Shown here one piece after another: positions 33,283 through 40,647 of a stretch of 64,000 nucleotides of DNA. How positions within the stretch are numbered: position 1 is the first letter of the stretch; each line of letters starts with the position of its first letter. The notes below the pieces were generated by a model. It worked only from the letters and a program-made list of their open reading frames with translations. It did no database searches and was not told the DNA's origin. The translations under genes were made by a program, and so were the position numbers. Origin of the DNA: Emticicia fluvialis (lineage in GTDB: Bacteria > Bacteroidota > Bacteroidia > Cytophagales > Spirosomataceae); NCBI RefSeq assembly GCF_024793945.1, contig NZ_JANUSD010000005.1, positions 186,001 to 250,000 of the forward strand. Direction: 5' to 3'.

Positions 33283-33320
33283 AAAACAAAACCCCGTCTA
33301 CTCTGTCGGGGTTTTGTTTT
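33283..33320. terminator. Bidirectional terminator between the DUF4374 and Hsp70-like genes
   Basis: AAAACAAAACCCCG (33283-33296) and CGGGGTTTTGTTTT (33307-33320) form a perfect 14-bp stem with a 10-base loop, with T tracts on both strands. It ends the convergent genes on either side and overlaps the Hsp70-like stop by two bases. Confidence 0.85.
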
Positions 33321-34596
33321 ACTTAAACTCCTGTTGCAATACCTTAAAGCTATAGGCTAATCCCATAGCCACACTGTTAAAGTTATCGCCCGATTTTACC
33401 TTGTCATCTCCGAACCTTTCCACAAAAATATTCTTCAACGGGCGCACCATTGATGTACCTCCGGTCATAAAGATGGCGTCAATATCTTTCGCTTCAATTT
33501 TGTATTTTTTCAGAAACTCCAGCAGATAATCCTCAATCTTTTCCATGTTTTTATTAATTATCTGGTGCTCAAATTCATTCATTGAAATATTTTCCCTCAA
33601 ATCAATCTCATGTTGGCTGAACTCAAACACAGCTTCTTCTTCATGCGTTAGGTCTATTTTAGTTTTTTCTATTTGTTTAAAAAGCACATAACCCAGGTTG
33701 TCTTCTATCAGAGTCAGCAGGTTTTTCACCAGCGGATTTTTGCCCGAAAACACATAAGATTTACCAATGTTGGTTCTCATCCGAAGGGTATCCAGAAAGT
33801 TCATTTTTTCCCACGAACAGATATTCTGAAAGTAAGACAGCGGTAAATCCAGAGATTTGCCCGGTGTCAGTTCTTCTTTTACCCCACGGCCAAAATGAGG
33901 CGTGCCTTTGTGCCACATAATGTCAGAATCAAAGCTGTCGCCACCAATATAAACCCCGCCTTTGGCAATCATATCGGCTTTTCTGTCGGCCTGATGCACC
34001 GCATCAGGATTCAGATGCATCAATGAAAAATCAGACGTACCACCACCAAAGTCAGCTACCAGAACCAGTTCTTTTTTGGCCAGCTGGCGCTCATAGGTAA
34101 AAGCCGCACCAATGGGCTCCATCTGAAAATAAAACTCAGTAAAACCGGCAATTCTGGCTGCTTTAGAGAGACGTTCCTGAGCCAGTGCGTCTTTCTCGGG
34201 GTTTTCGTCAAATACCACCGGTCGCCCGATAACTGCCGTTGTTACATTCTCTCCTAAAAATTCATCCGCCTGTTTTTTCAGGTGAATCAGAATCAGCGAA
34301 ACCAGATCCTCAATCGTATAACGTTTAGTACCAATACGCGTATCAACAAAGCTCTTATTGGGTAAAACCTTCTTGATTGATTTCATGAAGCGTCCTTTCC
34401 TGCGGCTTTCTACATATCGTTCTACCGCTTCGTGGCCAATCGAGAATGCCAGCGCATCTTCCGCCCTGCCGGTATCCGGAAAAAATAATAAAGAAGGCGT
34501 AGTAAATAACTTAATAATGTTATTGGTGGTAGTATCAAGAACAACCAGGGCCGAATTAGTAGTGCCAAAATCAATTCCGTAAATAAACTGACTCAT
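33319..34596 (-). CDS. Hsp70 family protein (YegD-like), lacking the substrate-binding domain
   Basis: 425 residues from the ATG at 34596, chosen because MSQFIYGIDFGTTNSALVVLD is the Hsp70/actin phosphate-1 motif; an upstream codon at 34635 would add 13 unrelated residues. ADFGGGTSDFSLMHL (phosphate 2, about residue 195) and IFMTGGTSMVRPLKNIF (adenosine motif, about 385) complete the nucleotide-binding fold. The protein ends there, so the peptide-binding and lid domains of DnaK are absent, as in YegD. No DnaJ or GrpE gene is adjacent. The role is not known; chaperone-like ATPase activity is inferred from the fold. Confidence 0.88.
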   Translation of the reverse strand: MSQFIYGIDFGTTNSALVVLDTTTNNIIKLFTTPSLLFFPDTGRAEDALAFSIGHEAVERYVESRRKGRFMKSIKKVLPNKSFVDTRIGTKRYTIEDLVSLILIHLKKQADEFLGENVTTAVIGRPVVFDENPEKDALAQERLSKAARIAGFTEFYFQMEPIGAAFTYERQLAKKELVLVADFGGGTSDFSLMHLNPDAVHQADRKADMIAKGGVYIGGDSFDSDIMWHKGTPHFGRGVKEELTPGKSLDLPLSYFQNICSWEKMNFLDTLRMRTNIGKSYVFSGKNPLVKNLLTLIEDNLGYVLFKQIEKTKIDLTHEEEAVFEFSQHEIDLRENISMNEFEHQIINKNMEKIEDYLLEFLKKYKIEAKDIDAIFMTGGTSMVRPLKNIFVERFGDDKVKSGDNFNSVAMGLAYSFKVLQQEFK

Positions 34597-35049
34597 GAGT
34601 AAAATTTCAGTGAAAATGTAAGTGGGGAAAGACACAACAGCTAATCCGGCTTAAAAAGTTTCGTATTACAGAATAAATTTCATGATAATACGGTTATGGC
34701 CATTTATTATGCCAATGTTAATGATTGATTTAAGGCCATATATCAGCCAAATTCTTATCAGCGCTATGGCTTTGGTCTAACTACCGGCAATATTGGTAGG
34801 TGAGAACAACTGCTTGGTCTAAAATGATACCGACAGCATATCCAGAATGAAAATCTGTTAGTAAATTTGGGTGTTTTTTTATGACGCTATTGGAATTATT
34901 TAAAGCCAGACCATTGTTAAAAAACGGATACTTAGACCTATTTAGCAGCATATAAGCAATAAGATGCTTATATTGCAAACGAATTGCCAGGCATAAAAAA
35001 CACTTCTGTAACATTCAACCTGAATTGATACTTTAATTTTAAAATATAT
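34597..35049. other. 453-base intergenic region without a supported gene
   Basis: This AT-rich stretch separates the divergent Hsp70-like and sugar dehydrogenase genes. A 77-codon ORF on the minus strand (34781-35014) has no recognisable motif and is not accepted. No hairpin terminator is expected between divergent genes and none is evident. Promoters for both flanking genes should lie here, but no full -33/-7 pair was identified. Confidence 0.5.
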
Positions 35050-36246
35050 ATGAAAAAAACGACACTACTTTCTTTAGCGTTTATTTCGGTTAGTTATGCC
35101 TCTTTTGCACAGGGAACTTTGCCGCCTGTTGAAACCAAGGCTCCTAATTCAAACTATAAACCTGCTTTTGAAGGCCAAACCAGAACTGCGGGCATAAAAA
35201 CAAAAACACCTTATGGGTTTAAAGTACTTACCGAAGGGCTGACCTCTCCCTGGGGTGTTACCAGCCTTCCGGACGGCCGATTGTTGATTACTGAAAAACG
35301 CGGGAATCTGCGCATTGCTAAAATAAGCGGCGAATTGAGCAAACCCATTAACGGCCTGCCTGAAGTGAACTCAAACGGACAAGGCGGGCTTCTGGGTATT
35401 ACAATTGACCCGGCATTTGCTAAGAACCGCATGGTTTACTGGACATTCTCTGAGAACGTAGAAGGTGGTACACATACATCAGTGGCGAAAGGTAAATTGT
35501 CGGCCGACGAGTCTAAAATTGAAGGGGCAACAGTAATCTACCGCGCTACACCAGCACATAAAGGCACGCTACACTATGGTGGCCGTATTCTTTTCGATAA
35601 AAGCGGCAATCTTTTTGTAAGTACCGGCGAGCGTTCAGACCTCGTTACCCGTCCGCAGGCACAGGCACTTAACTCAAGCCTGGGTAAAGTTATTCATATA
35701 ACTACTGACGGTAAGCCTGTAAAGGGTAATCCGTTTGAAGGGCAGGAAGGCGCAAAACCAGAATTGTATTCTTATGGTCACCGTAACGTACAAGGTCTGG
35801 CATTTCATCCGGTTACGGGCGAGCTTTACTCTAATGAGTTTGGCCCGAGAGGTGGTGACGAGGTGAATCACGTTCGCGCTGGTAAAAACTATGGCTGGCC
35901 AACCATTACCTATGGTATTGAATACAGCGGAAAAAGCATTGGTGATGTAATTCAGCAAAAAGAAGGCATGGAACAACCGGTATACTACTGGGACCCGTCA
36001 GTATCGCCAAGCGGAATGACCTTCTACAGCGGTAATATGATTCCTGAGTGGAAAAACAACTTGTTTATTGGCTGCCTCAGCGGTATGCATATTGCACGGT
36101 TGGTAATTGAAAATGATAAAGTAGTGGGCGAAGAACGTCTGCTTTCTGAAGAATACCAACGTTTCCGCGATGTAACCCAGGGTAAAGATGGCGCATTGTA
36201 TGCCGTTACCGACCAGGGAAGATTATACAGAATTGCTAAAAAATAA
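35050..36246 (+). CDS. Secreted PQQ-dependent sugar dehydrogenase (aldose sugar dehydrogenase type)
   Basis: 398 residues. A signal peptide (MKKTTLLSLAFISVSYASFAQG) precedes a six-bladed propeller of the GSDH family: EGLTSPWGVTSLPDGRLLITEKRGNLRI, GGLLGITIDPAFAKNRMVYWTFSE, LHYGGRILFDKSGNLFVSTGERSD, SYGHRNVQGLAFHPVTGELYSNEFGPRGGDEVNHVRAGKNYGWP and PSVSPSGMTFYSG. The conserved His, Arg and Asp of the active site are in these segments. Such soluble enzymes oxidise aldoses to lactones in the periplasm with pyrroloquinoline quinone. No PQQ synthesis genes are in the window, so the cofactor would be scavenged or made elsewhere. It is monocistronic with a terminator behind. Confidence 0.92.
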   Translation: MKKTTLLSLAFISVSYASFAQGTLPPVETKAPNSNYKPAFEGQTRTAGIKTKTPYGFKVLTEGLTSPWGVTSLPDGRLLITEKRGNLRIAKISGELSKPINGLPEVNSNGQGGLLGITIDPAFAKNRMVYWTFSENVEGGTHTSVAKGKLSADESKIEGATVIYRATPAHKGTLHYGGRILFDKSGNLFVSTGERSDLVTRPQAQALNSSLGKVIHITTDGKPVKGNPFEGQEGAKPELYSYGHRNVQGLAFHPVTGELYSNEFGPRGGDEVNHVRAGKNYGWPTITYGIEYSGKSIGDVIQQKEGMEQPVYYWDPSVSPSGMTFYSGNMIPEWKNNLFIGCLSGMHIARLVIENDKVVGEERLLSEEYQRFRDVTQGKDGALYAVTDQGRLYRIAKK

Positions 36247-36279
36247 GTACAATACTACGACAGTTATAAAAACAATCAG

Positions 36280-36310
36280 ATATCCCCTCATTGGCAGGGG
36301 ATATTTTTTT
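36280..36310 (+). terminator. Rho-independent terminator of the sugar dehydrogenase gene
   Basis: ATATCCCCT (36280-36288) and AGGGGATAT (36296-36304) form a perfect 9-bp stem with a 7-base loop followed by eight T. Confidence 0.85.
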
Positions 36311-36313
36311 GCC

Positions 36314-37189
36314 CTATGGTTTTAAACTTAATTGCCGGGCAAACGCCTTTAGCGTAATGGCTGGCTTGCCCAGTTCTTCCCAGGTGTTGGCCGCTTCAAA
36401 CTTTTCAGGGTATTTATTCAGCGCGGTTACAATATGGTAACCATAATCAAACTTCCGGCTGATAACCCCCATCAGTTTCATCATAAACATAGGGGCCCAA
36501 ATAGTGCGTAGTTTTTCTTTGGTGTAATACTTTACAAAGAGTTTGGCGGCTTCGTCTTGTGTAAAGGCCTCTGTGCCTTGCACTACATACTCTTTGTTTT
36601 CATCCGCAAGTATCTTGAATGAATTGGCTACCTGTAGCGCATAGTCATCAGCAGCTATGTAATAGAGAGGATAATCTGATGATCCTCCCAATGCAATCAT
36701 ATTCCCTTGTCTGGACTGGTAAAATATACTCTCCATAAAAGTAGAAGGATAAAAGATAGTATAAGGAATACCAGCGGTCTTTATCTTGCTTACTGCCTCT
36801 TGTTTAACCCTGAACACCCACCAGTCAAAACCGTCCATACCCTGATAAAGATGCACCAGAGAAGACAGGTATCCTATCCGCTTAATGCCTTCGCGCTTAG
36901 CTACTGCAAGAATAGTGTCTATACCCTTTTGCTCGGTATGCCAGTCAGATTCCTTTTCTGTTTGAAGCACCGAAAGGCTCAGAAAAACCCCGTCTTGCCC
37001 GCGAATCGCCTTTTCAACATCAGCTTCATTCTTTAAATTTCCTTTAATGATTTTAGCTCCCTCCAAAAAGTCAGCGGCTTGTGGTTCATTTCTTACCATA
37101 ACACTTACCTCAAATCCGGCCTCAATTAAGGCTTTGGTAACGGGCTTGCCTAGCATACCTGTAGCACCAAAAACAACTATTTTTTTCAT
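36314..37189 (-). CDS. NAD(P)-binding NmrA-like / atypical SDR family protein
   Basis: 291 residues. MKKIVVFGATGMLGKPVTKALIEAGFEVSVMVRN is the Rossmann nucleotide loop (GATGMLG, residues 8-14). GNLKNEADVEKAIRGQDGVFLSLSV and YLSSLVHLYQGMDGFDWWVFRVKQEAVSKIKTAGIPYTIFYPSTFMES follow the extended atypical SDR pattern seen in NmrA and HSCARG proteins. The canonical Tyr-x-x-x-Lys of classical SDRs is absent. Roles in this family range from redox sensing to isomerisation, so no reaction is assigned. It is divergent from the GlmU-like gene. Confidence 0.85.
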   Translation of the reverse strand: MKKIVVFGATGMLGKPVTKALIEAGFEVSVMVRNEPQAADFLEGAKIIKGNLKNEADVEKAIRGQDGVFLSLSVLQTEKESDWHTEQKGIDTILAVAKREGIKRIGYLSSLVHLYQGMDGFDWWVFRVKQEAVSKIKTAGIPYTIFYPSTFMESIFYQSRQGNMIALGGSSDYPLYYIAADDYALQVANSFKILADENKEYVVQGTEAFTQDEAAKLFVKYYTKEKLRTIWAPMFMMKLMGVISRKFDYGYHIVTALNKYPEKFEAANTWEELGKPAITLKAFARQLSLKP

Positions 37190-37302
37190 CAGGTGGTTTC
37201 ATTTAAGTGATTATAAAGGTATAGCATTTGTTAACCCAGGCCAAATTTCTACAGAGGTAAATTTTAGTTATCTTTACCGCCGGAAAAACTAAAGGAAATC
37301 AG

Positions 37303-38484
37303 ATGAACTACATTGTTTTTGACGACATTCAGATAAGAAATCAGCTAAAGCCGTTTACATTTACCAAACCGGTAGCCGGTATCAGATGCGGGATACTCAC
37401 CAATGCTGAAAAGTGGGAAAGGATGCTGCATACAAAGGTTTCTTTTCTGACAGAAAACTACCTGCAAACAAAATTTGAAGAGATTGCAACTGATAATAAT
37501 CTTTACATTAATGGAGCCGTTTGCCCAGATGCCCGGTTACTATCAGAAATCAGCCAGTTGAATGATGGAGAAGCACTTGTTGCAGGAGACACAACGCTTG
37601 CTATAAAAACCAAAGAAAAGCTTAATTTCCCGATAGATTGCTCGCGATATGGGGTAAAAGAATTTCCCGCAACGCAACTGACTATTCTGAAAAACCTGCC
37701 CGATATCTACCTTAATAACGGAAACCAGATTAAGGCTGATTATCTATTGGTTACGCAAGGCCGATACACACAGCCGGTTACAGACCCCTTTACCCGTATT
37801 TATGCGCCAGAAAACGTATTTGTTGAAGAAGGCGCCATTATCAAAGCAGCCATAATTAATGCCGAAAACGGTCCGGTATACATTGGTAAAAATGCTACAG
37901 TGCAGGAAGGTGCCATTATTATTGGTCCTTTTTCTGCCGATGAAGGCAGTATAGTAGCCTGGGGAAGCAAGATGCGAGCCAATACCACGCTGGGGCCGTT
38001 TTGCAGGGCAGGGGGTGAGGTAGGTAACTCTATATTAACTGCCTACAGTAACAAGGCACATGATGGTTTTCTGGGTAATTCAGTAATTGGTGAGTGGTGT
38101 AATCTGGGCGCCAATACGAATAACTCAAACCTGAAAAATGATTACACCGACGTAAAGTTATATAGTTACGTAAGCCGTCAGCTGGAAAAAAGCGGAGAAT
38201 TGTTCTGTGGCTTGTTCATGGGCGACTACACCAAAGCGGGTATCAGCACCATGTTTAACACGGGTACGGTAGTAGGGGTATGTTCTAATATTTTCGGCGC
38301 AGGTTTTCAGAACAAGCACGTGCCTTCTTTCAGGTGGGGTGGAGCCGACTCCGGCTATGTGCCATATCGTTTCGACAAAGCCATTCAGGTGATAAACGAG
38401 ACCATGAAAAGGCGTGAAACCCAACTTTCTGCCGCCGATCTGCAAATCCTGCAATACATTCATGAGACAGAATCGTCTATTTGA
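37303..38484 (+). CDS. GlmU-like putative sugar nucleotidyltransferase
   Basis: 393 residues of the Bacteroidota GlmU-like family. The N-terminal half (MNYIVFDDIQIRNQLKPFTFTKPVAGIRCGILT) replaces the usual nucleotidyltransferase GXG signature with a diverged version. The C-terminal half (about 170-370) is a left-handed beta-helix: NAENGPVYIGKNATVQEGAIIIGPF, GNSVIGEWCNLGANTNNSNLKNDYTDVKLYS and GTVVGVCSNIFGAGFQNKHVP. A role in UDP-N-acetylglucosamine or similar sugar-nucleotide synthesis is inferred. It is 23 bases upstream of holB and may be cotranscribed with holB and hemC. Confidence 0.85.
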   Translation: MNYIVFDDIQIRNQLKPFTFTKPVAGIRCGILTNAEKWERMLHTKVSFLTENYLQTKFEEIATDNNLYINGAVCPDARLLSEISQLNDGEALVAGDTTLAIKTKEKLNFPIDCSRYGVKEFPATQLTILKNLPDIYLNNGNQIKADYLLVTQGRYTQPVTDPFTRIYAPENVFVEEGAIIKAAIINAENGPVYIGKNATVQEGAIIIGPFSADEGSIVAWGSKMRANTTLGPFCRAGGEVGNSILTAYSNKAHDGFLGNSVIGEWCNLGANTNNSNLKNDYTDVKLYSYVSRQLEKSGELFCGLFMGDYTKAGISTMFNTGTVVGVCSNIFGAGFQNKHVPSFRWGGADSGYVPYRFDKAIQVINETMKRRETQLSAADLQILQYIHETESSI

Positions 38485-38507
38485 TGAGAATGTCTTAACT
38501 TTGCATC

Positions 38508-39614
38508 ATGCTTTTTCGCGAAATCACAGGTCTTGAAGATATTAAACAGTCGCTTATTGGTACTGTTGCCAATAACCATGTAGCGCATGCGCAGTTATTT
38601 CATGGCAATGAAGGAACCGCCAACCTGGCGCTTGCGCTGGCCTATGCTACGTACATTAATTGTGAAGACAAGCAGTCTGACGATGCCTGTGGCCGCTGTG
38701 CCAGTTGCATAAAAATGAGCAAACTGGCGCACCCGGATGTCAACTATATTTTCCCCACTGCCGGAGGTAAAAGCGTACTATCCGAAAACTTCATGTCTCA
38801 ATGGCGTGCATTTGTTAATGAAACGCCTTACGGTAACTTACCCGACTGGCTTGAGAAAATTGGGGTAAAACAAGGAAATATACCTGCTGAAGAAGCCCGA
38901 CAACTTATCCAGAAGCTTTCGTTGAAGTCGTACGAAGGAGGCTACAAGATTGTAATTATCTGGCAGGCTGAATATCTCCACAACACTACGGCCAATGCTT
39001 TATTGAAGATTCTGGAAGAACCACCAGAGCAAACCTTATTTTTGCTGGTAGTAAACAGCATGGAGCGATTACTAACAACCATTATATCACGCACACAGAG
39101 GGTGGCTGTCAGAAAATTTACAGAGCAGGAAATTATCAGCTACTTGTTGAAATACCGCGACATGCCTCATGAACGAGCAAAGCAGATTGCTTTTCTGTCG
39201 GAAGGCAATATGCACAGTGTGCTTGAGATGATAGACAAGGCCGAAGATAATGATCATGCCTGGTTTGCAAACTGGATGCGGATGTGCTATGCGACTAATG
39301 TGTCGAAACTGGTGCCAATGGCCGATGAGTTTGATACCAAAAGCAAAGAGCAGAAAAAAGCAATGCTTGAATATGGCCTGAGCTTGTTCAGAGAAATGTT
39401 TTTATATACCAATGGTGGTGAAAGCCTGGTAAGGCTTGAAAATGAAGAGCTGGTTTTTGTGCGGCGATTCTCAGCCGCTATTAACCTCAGTAACCTGGAG
39501 CAGATAACCGAGCTATTCAGCGAAGCGCATTACCATATAGAGCGCAATGCCCGGGCAAAAATACTTTTTTTAGATATTTCGTTAATGATAGCCCGCTTAA
39601 TGGCAAAAGCATAA
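38508..39614 (+). CDS. holB: DNA polymerase III delta' subunit (clamp-loader, HolB-like)
   Basis: 368 residues. The N-terminal AAA+ domain has a degenerate P-loop (FHGNEGTANLALALAYA in place of GxxGxGKS), as expected for delta', which does not hydrolyse ATP. A zinc module CEDKQSDDACGRCASC (about residues 46-61) is followed by HPDVNYIFP. LLKILEEPPEQTLFLLVVNSMERLLTTIISRTQRV is the sensor-1 and SRC-like region typical of clamp-loader subunits. It helps open and load the beta clamp. It is 13 bases upstream of hemC. Confidence 0.92.
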   Translation: MLFREITGLEDIKQSLIGTVANNHVAHAQLFHGNEGTANLALALAYATYINCEDKQSDDACGRCASCIKMSKLAHPDVNYIFPTAGGKSVLSENFMSQWRAFVNETPYGNLPDWLEKIGVKQGNIPAEEARQLIQKLSLKSYEGGYKIVIIWQAEYLHNTTANALLKILEEPPEQTLFLLVVNSMERLLTTIISRTQRVAVRKFTEQEIISYLLKYRDMPHERAKQIAFLSEGNMHSVLEMIDKAEDNDHAWFANWMRMCYATNVSKLVPMADEFDTKSKEQKKAMLEYGLSLFREMFLYTNGGESLVRLENEELVFVRRFSAAINLSNLEQITELFSEAHYHIERNARAKILFLDISLMIARLMAKA

Positions 39615-39627
39615 AAAGTAAACGTAC

Positions 39628-40566
39628 ATGAAAATAAAAATTGGCACCCGCGGAAGCAAGCTGGCACTATGGCAGGCATATTATGTAGAAGATAAGCTAA
39701 AAGCCAAAGGCCTAGAGACCGAGATTGTAATTATAGAAACCAAAGGTGATAAAATATTAGACCGCTCTTTGTCTAAAATTGGTAGCAAAGGCGTTTTTAC
39801 GGAAGAACTGGAAGACCAGCTACGGAGCGGTGAAATAGACATTGCCGTTCATTCTGCCAAAGATTTGCAGTCTGAGTTGCCAGCAGACCTTGAGATTATT
39901 GCCTTTACAGAACGCGAGTTGGTAAATGATGTGCTGGTGAGCTTCAATAAGAATCTGTCTTTACAAAGTGGTGAGCCATTTGTAGTAGGTACGTCGTCAA
40001 CCCGCAGGGTGGCAATGCTGAAGTATTACTATCCGCATATACAGGTGGTAGATATGCGCGGTAATTTACAAACACGCCTGCGCAAACTGGAAGAAAAGCA
40101 ATGTGATGCCTTGCTGCTGGCTTATGCAGGTGTACACCGTATGCATTATGATGACCTGATAGCTGAACACCTGCCATTGACAGAGTTTGTGCCGCCGGTA
40201 GGGCAGGGGTGTGTAGCCATTGAGGCATCAAAGACACTGGCAGAAGAAAAACGCCTGATGATTGGAATGTTAATTAACGATGCCCAAACCCAGAAATGCC
40301 TTTTGGCAGAAAGGGCCTATCTGAAAAAATTACAGGGGGGCTGTTCTATTCCGTCTTTCGGTAAAGCATCTTTAGAACCCAACGAACAAGGAGGCTTGCA
40401 TTTGAAAATGACAGCCGGGCTGATAAGTCTTGACGGTAAGAGACTCATTAAAGTAGTAGAAGAATCAACTGTGGACGACCCCGAAGCACTGGGTATAAAA
40501 GTAGCTGAACGCGTTTTGGCAGATGGCGGCTATGAAATACTGAGAGAGATAAGAGAGAAACTATAG
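39628..40566 (+). CDS. hemC: Hydroxymethylbilane synthase (porphobilinogen deaminase)
   Basis: 312 residues. MKIKIGTRGSKLALWQAYYVEDKLKA is the family N-terminus; IDIAVHSAKDLQSELP carries the catalytic Asp (about residue 82), GTSSTRRVAMLKYYYPHIQVVDMRGNLQTRLRKL the substrate-binding Arg residues, and LKKLQGGCSIPSFGKA the Cys that holds the dipyrromethane cofactor. It polymerises four porphobilinogens into hydroxymethylbilane on the way to heme. Other hem genes are not in the window. The convergent sbcC gene is separated by a shared terminator. Confidence 0.95.
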   Translation: MKIKIGTRGSKLALWQAYYVEDKLKAKGLETEIVIIETKGDKILDRSLSKIGSKGVFTEELEDQLRSGEIDIAVHSAKDLQSELPADLEIIAFTERELVNDVLVSFNKNLSLQSGEPFVVGTSSTRRVAMLKYYYPHIQVVDMRGNLQTRLRKLEEKQCDALLLAYAGVHRMHYDDLIAEHLPLTEFVPPVGQGCVAIEASKTLAEEKRLMIGMLINDAQTQKCLLAERAYLKKLQGGCSIPSFGKASLEPNEQGGLHLKMTAGLISLDGKRLIKVVEESTVDDPEALGIKVAERVLADGGYEILREIREKL

Positions 40567-40570
40567 AATT

Positions 40571-40610
40571 AAAACGAGGGCTTATTCTTTTGCGGATAGT
40601 CCCTCGTTTT
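40571..40610. terminator. Bidirectional terminator between hemC and sbcC
   Basis: AAAACGAGGG (40571-40580) and CCCTCGTTTT (40601-40610) form a perfect 10-bp stem with a 20-base loop. T runs lie in the stem on both strands. It sits between two convergent genes. Confidence 0.75.
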
Positions 40611-40647
40611 AAAATCTTCGAGATAAATTTCGCTTGATTTGAGGTTT

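Noticed and set aside
34781..35014. 77-codon ORF on the minus strand in the long intergenic region
   Set aside because: No recognisable motif, poor composition for a Bacteroidota protein, and it occupies the region expected to hold two divergent promoters.
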